Source: Variovorax sp. OV329 (lineage in GTDB: Bacteria; Pseudomonadota; Gammaproteobacteria; Burkholderiales; Burkholderiaceae_C). From it: a stretch of DNA of 64,000 bases. Positions 24,978 to 34,506 of this stretch are shown here, in pieces; position 1 is the first letter of the stretch, and every line of letters begins with the position of its first letter. Under the pieces are notes generated by a model. That model was not told the origin of the DNA. It made no database searches and saw only the letters and a program-made list of their open reading frames with translations. The stretch lies in NCBI RefSeq assembly GCF_900114785.1, contig NZ_FOUG01000020.1:58698-122697 (forward strand), in the 5' to 3' direction. The position numbers and the translations under genes are program-made.

Positions 24978-26807
24978 ATGAGCGAGCCAGCCCCTTCGAA
25001 CAGCAGCAAGACCGTGCGCATCGGCGGCGCCTCCGGCTTCTGGGGCGACAGCAGCGAAGGCCCGCGCCAGCTGGTGCGCCACGGCCAGATCGACTACCTG
25101 GTCTTCGACTACCTGGCCGAGACCACCATGGCCGTGCTGGCCGCCGCACGCCTGCGCAAGCCCGAGATGGGCTATGCCACCGACTTCGTCGACATCGCCA
25201 TGCGCGACGTGCTCGCCGACGCACTGGCCAAGGGCATTCGCATCGTCAGCAACGCGGGCGGCATTCATCCCGAGGGCTGCGCGCAGGCGCTGCGCGCACT
25301 GGCCGCCGAACTGGGCGTGGCGGTGCGCGTCGCCGTGGTGACCGGCGACGATGTCAGCGCCCAGCTGCCCGCACTGCGCGCCGCCGGCGTGTGCGACCTG
25401 GGCAGCGGCGAGCCCTTGCCCGAGCGCATGGTCAGCGCCAACGCCTACCTGGGCGCCATCGCCGTGCGCGATGCGCTCGCGGCCGGCGCGCAGGTGGTGA
25501 TCACCGGCCGCTGCGTGGACAGCGCCGTCACGCTGGGTCCGCTGATGCACGAGTTCGGCTGGGCAGAGGACGACTGGGACCGCCTGGCCGGCGGCAGCCT
25601 GGCCGGCCACATCATCGAATGCGGTTGCCAGGCCACCGGCGGGCTGCACACCGACTGGGACAGCATCCCCGGCTGGGACGACATCGGCTACCCCATCGCG
25701 CTGTGTCGGCAAGACGGCAGCTTCTCGATCACCAAGCCTCCCGGCACCGGTGGCCGTGTGCTTCGTGCTGCGGTGGCCGAGCAGATGCTCTACGAGATCG
25801 GCGACCCGGCCAGCTACCTGCTGCCGGACGTGGCCTGCGACTTCCGCGAGGTGCGCGTCGAGCAGGAAGCCGAGGACCTCGTGCGCGTGCACGGCGCCCG
25901 CGGCCGCGCGCCGGGGCCGCACTACAAGGTGTCGGCCACCGCGCAGGACGGCTGGCGCTGCGCCGGCAGCCTGGTCATCGTCGGCTTCGACGCGGCGGCC
26001 AAGGCGCGCCGCACGGCCGAGGCGATCCTTGCGCGCACGCGGCGCATCTTTGCCCGGAAGGGGCTGGCGGACTACCGCGCCACTCATGTCGAAGTGATTG
26101 GCACCGAGGTGCTGTACGGCCCGCGCTCCGCCACGGCCGGCTCGCGCGAAGTGATGATGCGTTTGGTGGTGGACCATGCCTCGCGCCAGGCGCTGGAGAT
26201 CTTCGCTCGCGAGGTGGCGCCCGCCGGCACCTCGTGGGCGCCGGGCACCACCGGGCCGGGCGCGGGGCGTCCCGGCGTGTCGCCGCTGGTCAAGCCCTTT
26301 GCCTTCTTCATCGACAAGCGTGCAGTGCAGGTGCAGGTGGCACTCGATGGCGAGGCGCCGCTTCCGATCGCCGTCCCATCGGGCACCTCGCTGGTGCCCG
26401 CTTCATCCTTGCCGCCACCGCTGCCGATCCAATGGCCGGCCAACGAGCCGATGCGCGAAGTGCGCCTCGTCGACCTCGCCTGGGGCCGCAGCGGAGACAA
26501 GGGCGACATCGCCAACATCGGCCTGGTCGCGCGGCGCGCCGAATGGCTGCCGCTGCTTTGGCAGCTGCTCACGCCCGAGGCGGTCGGGCAGTGGCTGTCG
26601 CACCTGGTCAAGGGCCCGGTGGAGCGCTTCCACCTGCCAGGCATCGCCGGTATCAACTTCATGCTGCACCAGGCGCTGGCCGGCGGCGGGCCGCGCTCGC
26701 CTCGGCTGGACCCGCTGGGCAAGGGCATGGCACAGCTGCTGCTCGACATGCCGCTGAATGTCCCCGCGGCGCTGCTGGGTGAACTAGGGAAAGTCCCCGC
26801 GAAGTGA
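24978..26807 (+). CDS. AtuA-like DUF1446 protein with fused C-terminal domain
   Basis: 609-residue protein related to AtuA, encoded in acyclic-terpene utilisation clusters. The DUF1446 core covers about residues 12-450 (IGGASGFWGDSSEG, NAGGIHPEGCAQAL, ITGRCVDSAVTLGPL). The C-terminal AtuA-like domain starts near 495 (VRLVDLAWGRSGDKGDIANIGLVAR), a combination often encoded as one chain in Burkholderiales. No terpene/leucine carboxylase genes are adjacent, so the pathway is uncertain. It is followed by an AraC regulator 89 bp downstream. Confidence 0.85.
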   Translation: MSEPAPSNSSKTVRIGGASGFWGDSSEGPRQLVRHGQIDYLVFDYLAETTMAVLAAARLRKPEMGYATDFVDIAMRDVLADALAKGIRIVSNAGGIHPEGCAQALRALAAELGVAVRVAVVTGDDVSAQLPALRAAGVCDLGSGEPLPERMVSANAYLGAIAVRDALAAGAQVVITGRCVDSAVTLGPLMHEFGWAEDDWDRLAGGSLAGHIIECGCQATGGLHTDWDSIPGWDDIGYPIALCRQDGSFSITKPPGTGGRVLRAAVAEQMLYEIGDPASYLLPDVACDFREVRVEQEAEDLVRVHGARGRAPGPHYKVSATAQDGWRCAGSLVIVGFDAAAKARRTAEAILARTRRIFARKGLADYRATHVEVIGTEVLYGPRSATAGSREVMMRLVVDHASRQALEIFAREVAPAGTSWAPGTTGPGAGRPGVSPLVKPFAFFIDKRAVQVQVALDGEAPLPIAVPSGTSLVPASSLPPPLPIQWPANEPMREVRLVDLAWGRSGDKGDIANIGLVARRAEWLPLLWQLLTPEAVGQWLSHLVKGPVERFHLPGIAGINFMLHQALAGGGPRSPRLDPLGKGMAQLLLDMPLNVPAALLGELGKVPAK

Positions 26808-26896
26808 TGCGCGCCTCCGCCGCTACCATGCCGCCAACGCGAAGCGCCAATGACCCGTGCACGGGCGCGCCGACTTCGCAACCCACAGGAGACAGC

Positions 26897-27730
26897 ATGC
26901 GGGAAGAGGGCATGGCGCCGCCGTCCGTCAAGGCCGGCGACCGCCTGATGTGGCTGACGACGCAACGTGTTTTCTACGCGGGCCTCCTGGGCCCCGTGGG
27001 CGCGCGCGCTTTGGGTGGCTGGGGCGTGTACGTCTCGACCTCCTCGGCCGACCCGATCCGCGTGTGCATCGGCGGCGGCGCCTGGCAAAGCGGCGAGCTG
27101 CTGGTGGTGCCGCCGCAGGTGCCGCACCGCGTGGAAAGCGCCAAGCCCCTGGTGCTCAACCTCCTGATCGAAACCGAGTCGGTCGACCCCGACCGCCTGC
27201 CCGACTTCTTGAAGCAGTGCGGCCGGGTCGACGCGCCCGAGTTCGTCGCGCGCGTGCGGGCCATGCATGCGCGGCTGCTGGCCGCCTCGGGGCGCGAGTC
27301 CTTCGATGGCTTCGATTTCGACCTGCTCTTCTTCGGCCAGCCGCTGCCCGCGCGCACGCTGGACGCGCGCATCGCCCGTGTGATCGAGCGCATCAACGCG
27401 GACCCGGCGCAGAGCGCCTCGGCGCAGGAATGCGCCGGCTGGGTTCACCTGTCCTTCTCGCGCTTCCTGCATCTGTTCAAGGACGAAGTGGGCCTGCCCT
27501 TTCGCAGCTTCCGCGCCTGGAAGCGGGCGCGCAGCCTGCTGCGCCATGTGCGCCAGTCCAGCACGCTCACCGACATCGCGCTTGATGCCGGCTACCCCGA
27601 CGCCACCCATTTCAGCCATTCGATCCGCCAGGTCTACGGCCTGCGGCCCAGCGAGATCCTCGCCGGCTCGCGTCGCCTGGCGCTCCACGACGACGAAGCT
27701 GCCGGCAGCGCACGCGCCATCCGCCACTAG
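26897..27730 (+). CDS. AraC-family transcriptional regulator
   Basis: 277-residue regulator with an N-terminal cupin-like sensor half (VPPQVPHRVESAKPLVLN) and a C-terminal double helix-turn-helix at about 175-270 (SFSRFLHLFKDEVGLPFRSF, then TLTDIALDAGYPDATHFSHSIRQVYGLRPSEIL). The ATG at 26897 has AGGAGA at 26887-26892; a GTG at 26804 overlapping the previous stop is less likely. It directly precedes the liv cluster in the same orientation and may control it. Confidence 0.87.
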   Translation: MREEGMAPPSVKAGDRLMWLTTQRVFYAGLLGPVGARALGGWGVYVSTSSADPIRVCIGGGAWQSGELLVVPPQVPHRVESAKPLVLNLLIETESVDPDRLPDFLKQCGRVDAPEFVARVRAMHARLLAASGRESFDGFDFDLLFFGQPLPARTLDARIARVIERINADPAQSASAQECAGWVHLSFSRFLHLFKDEVGLPFRSFRAWKRARSLLRHVRQSSTLTDIALDAGYPDATHFSHSIRQVYGLRPSEILAGSRRLALHDDEAAGSARAIRH

Positions 27731-27801
27731 AAGACACAAGGTGTGAAAGAACCCGGCATGCGAGCTCCTTCCACTGACTGCTTCTTCTAAGGGCCAGGCA
27801 T

Positions 27802-28677
27802 TTGCAAGTCCTCCAGCTTCTGCTGTCCGGCATCGCGCAAGGCTGCATCTACGGCCTGATCGCGCTGGGCTTCGTGCTCATCTACAAGGCCACCGAGACC
27901 GTGAGCTTCGCCCAGGGCGAGCTGATGATGCTGGGCGCCTTCTGCGCGCTGGCCGCCATGACCTTCTTCGGCTTGCCGTTCTGGCTGGCCGCGTTGCTCG
28001 CGGTGCTGGTGATGGCGCTGCTGGGCGTGCTGCTGGAACTGGTGGTGATCCGGCCGGTGCTGGGCCAGCCGCAGTTCGCCATCGTGATGCTCACCATCGG
28101 CATCGGCTACGTGATGCGCGGCGTGATCACCATGGTGCCGGGCATCGGAACCGAGACGCACACCCTGCCCGTGCCCTACAAGGACGAGGTGTGGAAGCTC
28201 GGCGCGCTGGTGCTCAATGTGGAGCAGGTGGTGATCGTGGTGGCCACGGCCATCCTCTGCGGCCTGCTCTTCGTGCTGTTCCGCTACAGCAAGCTGGGCA
28301 TCGCGATGCAGGCCTCGTCGCAGAACCAGCTGGCCGCCTACTACATGGGCATCCCGGTCAAGCGCCTCAACAGCCTGGTGTGGGGCCTGGCCGCCGCGGT
28401 CGCGGCCATCGCCGGCATGCTGCTGGCGCCCATCACCTTCGTGCACGCCAACATGGGCTTCATCGGGCTCAAGGCCTTCCCGGCCGCGGTGGTGGGCGGC
28501 TTCGGCAGCCTGCCCGGCGCCATCGTGGGCGGGCTGGTGATCGGCGTGGTGGAGTCCATGGCCGGCTTCTACCTGCCCGACGGCTTCAAGGACACCGCCC
28601 CCTACATCGTGGTGCTCGTCATGCTGATGGTGAAGCCCAACGGCCTGTTCGGCGAGAAGCTGCGCAAGAAGGTCTGA
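27802..28677 (+). CDS. livH: LivH-type branched-chain ABC permease
   Basis: 291-residue inner-membrane permease of a HAAT-type ABC importer. It begins LLLSGIAQGCIYGLIALGFVLIYK, the LivH hallmark, and has the EAA-like coupling region near PVKRLNSLVWGLAAAVAAIAG (about 185-205) plus some eight TM helices. The start is TTG at 27802. It is the first of a contiguous livHMGF set. In this group such cassettes often import aromatic or fatty acids rather than amino acids. Confidence 0.9.
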   Translation: MQVLQLLLSGIAQGCIYGLIALGFVLIYKATETVSFAQGELMMLGAFCALAAMTFFGLPFWLAALLAVLVMALLGVLLELVVIRPVLGQPQFAIVMLTIGIGYVMRGVITMVPGIGTETHTLPVPYKDEVWKLGALVLNVEQVVIVVATAILCGLLFVLFRYSKLGIAMQASSQNQLAAYYMGIPVKRLNSLVWGLAAAVAAIAGMLLAPITFVHANMGFIGLKAFPAAVVGGFGSLPGAIVGGLVIGVVESMAGFYLPDGFKDTAPYIVVLVMLMVKPNGLFGEKLRKKV

Positions 28678-28686
28678 CGCCCCACC

Positions 28687-29763
28687 ATGCGATTCATCTT
28701 CAAGACCACCTACGCGCAGGACATCGAGCTGGCCAAGCATGGCGGCCAACGCTTCTGGTATGGCCTCTTGTGCGCGCTGCTGCTGCTCGCGCCCTGGCTC
28801 ATCGACGAATACTGGCTGGCGCAGCTGACCTTCGTGCTGATCTACGGCATCGTGGGGCTGGGGCTGATGCTGCTGGCCGGCTTCACCGGGCAGTTCTCCA
28901 TCGGCCATGCGGCTTTCCTCGGCACGGGCGCCTACACGCAGGCGGTGCTCTCCAACATGGGCCTGCCTTTTCCGATCGCGATGGTGGGTGCCGCGGCGCT
29001 GTCGGCGGCGGTGGGCGTGCTGGTGGCGCTGCCGGCGCTGCGCCTCAAGGGCATCTACCTGGGCATCGCCACGCTGTCCTTCGGCTTCATCGTGGAAGAG
29101 GTGTTCGCGCGCTGGGAGAAGGTCACCGGCGGCAATGCCGGCCTGCACGTGAAGCCGGCGCAGGTCTTCGGCTGGGAGCTGGGCAGCGGCAACGGCTTCT
29201 ATTTCGTGTGCCTGGTGCTGGCGGTGCTGTGCACCCTGGCCATCCTGAACCTGCTGCGCTCGCCCACCGGCAGGGCCTTCGTCGCCATCCGCGACTCCGA
29301 GATCTCGGCGCAGAGCATGGGCATCCACCTGGCGCGCTACAAGACGATGTCCTTCGCGATCTCGGCCGCGCTGGCCGGCCTGGGCGGGGCGCTGTATGCG
29401 CACAAGCTGAGCTTCATCTCGCCGGACCAGTTCAACATCCTGCAGTCCATCGACCTGCTGCTGCTGGTGGTGATCGGCGGGCTGGGCTCGGTGCACGGCG
29501 CCTTCCTGGGCGCGATCTTCCTCATCTCGATGCCGCAGCTCATCTCCATGTCCAAGGACTGGCTGCCCCCGGTGATCGGCCAGGCGCCCGGCCTGCAGGG
29601 CCTGGTGTACGGGCTGGTGCTGATCGCGTTCGTGCTCTTCGAGCCGCTGGGCATCTACGGGCGCTGGCTGAAGGTGCGCACCTGGCTTCAGCTCTTTCCC
29701 TTCTACCGGCGCGGCCTGTTCAAGCGCCAGAAGTCCTTCACCAAGTCGGACCGGCTGAGATGA
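28687..29763 (+). CDS. livM: LivM-type branched-chain ABC permease
   Basis: 358-residue second permease of the importer. Hallmarks are LIYGIVGLGLMLLAGFTGQFSIGHAAFLGTGAYT (about 55-88), RLKGIYLGIATLSFGFIVEE, and the coupling region DSEISAQSMGIHLARYKTMSFAISAALAGLGGALYAH. The extra C-terminal tail after the last helix (GIYGRWLKVRTWLQLFPFYRRG) is basic. It begins 9 bp after livH and overlaps livG by 4 bp. Confidence 0.9.
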   Translation: MRFIFKTTYAQDIELAKHGGQRFWYGLLCALLLLAPWLIDEYWLAQLTFVLIYGIVGLGLMLLAGFTGQFSIGHAAFLGTGAYTQAVLSNMGLPFPIAMVGAAALSAAVGVLVALPALRLKGIYLGIATLSFGFIVEEVFARWEKVTGGNAGLHVKPAQVFGWELGSGNGFYFVCLVLAVLCTLAILNLLRSPTGRAFVAIRDSEISAQSMGIHLARYKTMSFAISAALAGLGGALYAHKLSFISPDQFNILQSIDLLLLVVIGGLGSVHGAFLGAIFLISMPQLISMSKDWLPPVIGQAPGLQGLVYGLVLIAFVLFEPLGIYGRWLKVRTWLQLFPFYRRGLFKRQKSFTKSDRLR

Positions 29764-30572
29764 GCGACGAAGTCCTTCTTTCAGCCCAGGACCTGAGCGT
29801 GCGCTTCGGCGGCGTGCTGGCCGTGAACAAGGTCAGCTTCGACGTGCGGCGCGGCGAGGTTTTCACGCTCATCGGGCCCAACGGCGCGGGCAAGACGACG
29901 GTGTTCAATCTCATCAGCCGCATCTACAACCCGACCACCGGCAGCATCACCTGGCACGGCGGGCCGCAGCCCATCGCCCTGACTCAGCTGGCGCCGCACT
30001 CGATCGCGGCGCTGGGCATTGCGCGCACTTTCCAGAACATCGAGCTGTTCGAGCACGCGACGGTGCTGCACAACCTGCTGATCGGGCGGCACGTGCACCG
30101 GCAGACGGGGTTGTGGAGCGAGATCTTCTTCACCGGCGCCACGCGGCGCGCCGAGATCGCGGCGCGCGAGAAGGCGGAGCAGGTGATCGACCTGCTGGAC
30201 CTGCAGCATCACCGCGACTCGATGGTGGCCGGCCTGCCCTATGGCGTGCGCAAGGTGGTGGAGCTGGCGCGCGCGCTTTGCACCGAGCCCAAGCTGCTGC
30301 TGCTCGATGAACCCTCGTCGGGCCTCAACGTGGAGGAGACGGCCGACATGGCCTTCTGGATCCAGGATATCCAGCACGAGCTGGGCATCTCGGTGCTGAT
30401 GGTGGAGCACGACATGTCGCTGGTGTCGCGCGTGTCGGACCGGGTGCTGGCGATGAACCAGGGCGAGGTGCTGGCCACCGGCACGCCGCGCGAGGTGCAG
30501 TCGGATGCCAAGGTGGTGGAGGCGTACCTGGGCACGGTGGATGACGTGAGCAACCTGCGCAGGGCAGCATGA
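29760..30572 (+). CDS. livG: LivG-type ABC ATPase
   Basis: 270-residue ATPase. Walker A GPNGAGKTT is at residues 39-47, Walker B LLLLDEPSSGLN about 180, and the H-loop His in MVEHDM. The ABC signature is replaced by LPYGVRKVVELARAL, a variation seen in LivG-type subunits. Overlaps livM and livF by 4 bp each, so the four genes are translationally coupled. Confidence 0.9.
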   Translation: MSDEVLLSAQDLSVRFGGVLAVNKVSFDVRRGEVFTLIGPNGAGKTTVFNLISRIYNPTTGSITWHGGPQPIALTQLAPHSIAALGIARTFQNIELFEHATVLHNLLIGRHVHRQTGLWSEIFFTGATRRAEIAAREKAEQVIDLLDLQHHRDSMVAGLPYGVRKVVELARALCTEPKLLLLDEPSSGLNVEETADMAFWIQDIQHELGISVLMVEHDMSLVSRVSDRVLAMNQGEVLATGTPREVQSDAKVVEAYLGTVDDVSNLRRAA

Positions 30573-31342
30573 GTGAAGCCATCCTCCAGCTGCAGAACGT
30601 CGAAAGCGCCTACGGCCCCATCAAGGCCATCCGCGGCGTCAGCCTGAAGGTGCGCCCCGGCGAGATCGCCACCGTGCTGGGCTCCAACGGCGCCGGCAAG
30701 ACCACCATCCTCAAGACCATCTCCGGCATCATCGACCCGCGCAAGGGCAGCGTGGAGTTCAAGGGCCGCAGCATCACTGCCAAGGACCCGTCCTTCATCG
30801 TGCAGCAGGGCCTGTCCCACGTGCCCGAGGGGCGCGAGGTGTTTCCGCTGCTGTCGGTGCGCGACAACCTGCTGATGGGCGCCTACACGCGCAGCAACCG
30901 CGACGAGGTTGGGCGCGACATGGAGACCGTGTTCGCCTACTTCCCCATCCTGCGCGAGCGGGCCGGGCAGGAAGCCGGGCTGCTCTCGGGCGGGCAGCAG
31001 CAGATGCTGGCCATCTCGCGCGCCATCATGGCCGCGCCGCAGCTCATCCTGCTGGACGAGCCCAGCCTGGGCCTGTCGCCCAAGCTCACCAAGGAGATCT
31101 TCGAGATCGTGGTGCGCATCAACCGCGAGCGCGGCACCACCATCCTGCTGGTCGAGCAGAACGCCAACATGGCGCTCAATGCCTCCGACTACGGCTACGT
31201 GCTGGAGAACGGCCGCATCGTGCTGGAAGACAGCTGCGATCGCCTGCGCGAGAAGGAGGACATCAAGGAGTTCTACCTCGGCATGAAGGACGAAGGCGTG
31301 CGCGGAGAGCGGCGCTGGAAGAAGAAGAAAACCTGGCGCTGA
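30569..31342 (+). CDS. livF: LivF-type ABC ATPase
   Basis: 257-residue ATPase with Walker A GSNGAGKTT at residues 38-46, signature LLSGGQQQMLAISRAIM, Walker B LILLDEPSLGLSP, and the LivF-type segment VPEGREVFPLLSVRDNLLMG. The C-terminus is extended and very basic (RRWKKKKTWR). It completes the transporter and is followed after 26 bp by an acyl-CoA ligase gene. Confidence 0.9.
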   Translation: MSEAILQLQNVESAYGPIKAIRGVSLKVRPGEIATVLGSNGAGKTTILKTISGIIDPRKGSVEFKGRSITAKDPSFIVQQGLSHVPEGREVFPLLSVRDNLLMGAYTRSNRDEVGRDMETVFAYFPILRERAGQEAGLLSGGQQQMLAISRAIMAAPQLILLDEPSLGLSPKLTKEIFEIVVRINRERGTTILLVEQNANMALNASDYGYVLENGRIVLEDSCDRLREKEDIKEFYLGMKDEGVRGERRWKKKKTWR

Positions 31343-31368
31343 AGGCCGCAGCAAGGAGGAACGACACC

Positions 31369-33228
31369 ATGAAAGGCCTGTGGGACACCCAGCACATCCA
31401 GCCGCGCACCGACGTCGGGCTGGCCGGCGAGACCATTCCCGCAATGTTCTGGAACGGCGTGAACCAGCGTGGCGAGCAGGTGTGGATGCGGCAGAAGAAG
31501 CTGGGCATCTGGCGCGCCTGGACCTGGAAGCAGACCGGCGAGGCCGTTCGCGAGATCGGCGGCGGCCTGCTGGCCCTGGGCTTGGCGCGCGGCGACTGCG
31601 TGTCCATCCTGTCGAACACGGTGGTCGAATGGGTGCTGGCCGACCTGGCGGTGCTCAGTTGCGCGGGCGTGTCCAACGGCATCTACCCCACCGACGCTTC
31701 TTCGCAGGTGCACTACCTGTGCGAGGACTCGCAGTCGCGGGTGCTCTTCGTGGAAGACGACGAGCAGCTCGACAAGGCGCTGGAAGTGCGCGCGCGGCTG
31801 CCATTGCTGCGCAAGATCGTGGTCTTCGACATGGAGGGGCTGCGCGGCTTCCAGGACCCGGACGTGATGAGCCTCGCTGCGCTGCGAGGGCTCGGCCGCG
31901 AATACCTGGCCGCTCATCCGAACGAGATCGAAGAGCGTGTCGCGCAATGCCGGGCCGAGGACCTGGCCATCCTGGTCTACACCTCGGGCACCACCGGCAA
32001 GCCCAAGGGCGCCATGCACAGCCATGCGGGGCTGGTGTTCACCGTGCGCGGCTACAACACGCTGGTCGCCCAGGACGAGCGCGACGAGCGCATGTGCTTC
32101 CTGCCGCTGTGCCACATCGCCGAGCGCATGGGAGGCGAGTACTTTGCGCTCTACACCGGCTCCATCCTCAACTTCGTCGAAAACCCCGAGACGGTGCCCG
32201 AGAACGTGCGCGAGATCGCGCCCACCGTGTTCACTGCCGTGCCGCGGGTGTGGGAGAAGTTCTACTCGGGCGTGATGATCTCGTTGAAGGAAGCCAGCAA
32301 GGTCCAGCAGGCCGCCTACGCCTGGAGCATCGGCGTTGGCGAGCAGATCGCCACCCGGGTGATGGCCGGCGAAAGCGTCGGCGCGGGCCTGCGATTCAAG
32401 TTCCGCGTGGCGCGGGCGCTGGCGCTGGACAACGTGCGCAAGCTCATCGGCATCCACCGCGCGCGTTTCCTCGTGACGGGGGCGGCGCCGATCTCGCCGG
32501 AACTGGTCAAGTGGTACTTGTCGCTGGGCGTGCCCATGCTGGAGGTCTGGGGCATGACCGAGACCTGCGGCGCCGCCACCGGCATGCCGGTGCAGCGCAT
32601 CAAGCCCGGCTCCATCGGCCAGGCGGCCGGCTACAACGAAGTGCGCATCGACGAGGCCACCGGCGAGATCCTGGTGCGCGGGCCCAACGTGTTCATGGGC
32701 TACCTGCACCTGCCCGAGAAGACGGCCGAGACCATCGACGCCGAGGGCTGGCTGCACACCGGCGACGTGGGCGGCATCGACGATGAGGGTTTCCTGCGTA
32801 TCACCGACCGCATGAAAGACATCATCATCACCGCGGGCGGAAAGAACATCACCCCCAGCGAGCTGGAGAACGAACTCAAGTTCAGCCCTTACGTCACCGA
32901 TGCGGTGGTCATCGGCGACAAGCGCCCGTACCTCACGGTCATCATCATGATCGACCAGGAGAACGTCGAGAAATACGCGCAGGACCACGACGTGCCCTTC
33001 AGCAACTACGAGAGCCTCACCCGCGCCCAGGAGGTGCAGGACCTGATCCAGGGCGAGGTCGACCGTGTCAATGCCAAGTTCGCACGTGTGGAGCATATCA
33101 AGAAGTTCTTCCTGCTCGAGACCCAGCTGAGCGCCGAGGACGAGGAGCTCACACCCACCATGAAGCTCAAGCGCCAGCTGGTGCAGACCAAGTACGCGCC
33201 GCGCATCGAGGCGATGTACGCCGCCTGA
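31369..33228 (+). CDS. AMP-dependent acyl-CoA ligase
   Basis: 619-residue member of the long-chain fatty acyl-CoA synthetase group. The P-loop AMP-binding motif LVYTSGTTGKPKGAMHSHAG is near residues 203-222, EVWGMTETCGAATG about 395, the hinge GWLHTGDVGGIDDEGFLRITDRMKD about 460-485, and a C-terminal Lys-containing region follows. It lies between livF and livK in one operon, suggesting that the imported carboxylic acid is activated to its CoA thioester on entry. The AAGGAGG site before the ATG is strong. Confidence 0.9.
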   Translation: MKGLWDTQHIQPRTDVGLAGETIPAMFWNGVNQRGEQVWMRQKKLGIWRAWTWKQTGEAVREIGGGLLALGLARGDCVSILSNTVVEWVLADLAVLSCAGVSNGIYPTDASSQVHYLCEDSQSRVLFVEDDEQLDKALEVRARLPLLRKIVVFDMEGLRGFQDPDVMSLAALRGLGREYLAAHPNEIEERVAQCRAEDLAILVYTSGTTGKPKGAMHSHAGLVFTVRGYNTLVAQDERDERMCFLPLCHIAERMGGEYFALYTGSILNFVENPETVPENVREIAPTVFTAVPRVWEKFYSGVMISLKEASKVQQAAYAWSIGVGEQIATRVMAGESVGAGLRFKFRVARALALDNVRKLIGIHRARFLVTGAAPISPELVKWYLSLGVPMLEVWGMTETCGAATGMPVQRIKPGSIGQAAGYNEVRIDEATGEILVRGPNVFMGYLHLPEKTAETIDAEGWLHTGDVGGIDDEGFLRITDRMKDIIITAGGKNITPSELENELKFSPYVTDAVVIGDKRPYLTVIIMIDQENVEKYAQDHDVPFSNYESLTRAQEVQDLIQGEVDRVNAKFARVEHIKKFFLLETQLSAEDEELTPTMKLKRQLVQTKYAPRIEAMYAA

Positions 33229-33289
33229 GCTGCGCCACCCCTTTCATCTGTTCAACGGCAACCATCCATCCAGCAACGAGGAGACACGC

Positions 33290-34471
33290 ATGACGAAGAA
33301 GATGAAGCTCAACAACCTCTGGGTGCTCGCGCTCGCCGCCGCGGCGGTGGCGGGCGCTGGCTCGGCCTTCGCGCAGCAGGGCGTGAGCAAGGACGAGATC
33401 CGCGTCGGCACCATCCAGGACCTGTCGGGTCCGCTGGCCGGCTTCGGCAAGCAGTCGCGCAACGGCATGCAGCTGGCGGTGGACGAGATCAACGAGCAGG
33501 GCGGCATCAACGGCCGCAAGCTCAAGCTCTACGTGGAAGACTCGGGCTACGACCCCAAGAAGGCGGTGCTGGCGGCGCAGAAGCTGGTCAACCAGGACAA
33601 GATCTTCATCATGGCCGGCCACATCGGCACGGCGCAGAACATGGCGGCCATGCCGGTCCAGTTCGAGAAGAACGTGATCAACTTCTTCCCCATCACCGCC
33701 GCGCGCGAGATGTACGAGCCTTTCCACAAGCTCAAGTACTCCTTCGCCGCCACCTACTACGACCAGATCCGCCTGGCCCTGCCCAAGATGGTGAAGGACA
33801 AGAGCGCCAAGCGCGTGTGCGCCATCTACCAGGACGACGAGTTCGGCCTCGAAGTGCTGCGTGGCGCCGAGGCCGGCATGAAGACCACCGGCATGGAGCT
33901 GGTGGAGAAGACCTCGTACAAGCGCGGTGCCACCGACTTCAGCTCTCAGGTCGCGAAGATGAAGGCAGCCAACTGCGACATGGTGGTGCTGGGCACCATC
34001 ATCCGCGAGACCATCGGCACGGTGGGCGAGGCCCGCAAGACCGGCTTCAACCCGACCTTCCTGGGTTCCAGCGCGGCCTACACCGACCTCATCCACAAGC
34101 TGGGCGGCAAGGCCATGGACGGCGTGTACGCCACCATGACGGTGCAGAACCCCTACACCGACGAGCAGTCGCAGCCCATCCGCTTCTGGGCCAACAAGTA
34201 CAAGACCAAGTTCAACGAAGACCCGACGGTGTTCTCGGTATACGGCTATTCGATCATCCAGTCCTTCGCGGCGGCGGCGCAGAAGGCCGGCGCCAACCTC
34301 GGCACCGACAGCTTCATCAAGGTGATGGACAGCATGACCTACGAGCCCGACATGTTCGGCAGCGCCAAGGCCACCTACTCCCCCACCAAGCGCCTGGGAA
34401 GCGACCTGTCGCGTCTCTCGCAGATCCAGGACGGCAAGTGGAAGGTGGTGTCGGACTACGTGGCACCATGA
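33290..34471 (+). CDS. livK: LivK-type periplasmic substrate-binding protein
   Basis: 393-residue binding protein. The signal peptide (about 1-28, LAAAAVAGAGSAFAQQ) is followed by the type I periplasmic-binding fold: EIRVGTIQDLSGPLAGFGKQ, NGMQLAVDEINEQGGINGRKLKL, and a mid-region QNMAAMPVQFEKNVINFFPI. It is the soluble receptor of the livHMGF importer; the ligand is unknown but probably a carboxylic acid given the adjacent CoA ligase. AGGAGA precedes the start. Confidence 0.9.
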   Translation: MTKKMKLNNLWVLALAAAAVAGAGSAFAQQGVSKDEIRVGTIQDLSGPLAGFGKQSRNGMQLAVDEINEQGGINGRKLKLYVEDSGYDPKKAVLAAQKLVNQDKIFIMAGHIGTAQNMAAMPVQFEKNVINFFPITAAREMYEPFHKLKYSFAATYYDQIRLALPKMVKDKSAKRVCAIYQDDEFGLEVLRGAEAGMKTTGMELVEKTSYKRGATDFSSQVAKMKAANCDMVVLGTIIRETIGTVGEARKTGFNPTFLGSSAAYTDLIHKLGGKAMDGVYATMTVQNPYTDEQSQPIRFWANKYKTKFNEDPTVFSVYGYSIIQSFAAAAQKAGANLGTDSFIKVMDSMTYEPDMFGSAKATYSPTKRLGSDLSRLSQIQDGKWKVVSDYVAP

Positions 34472-34506
34472 GGGCTCCTCCCAGTCGTTGAAGCAGGAGC
34501 ATTGCC

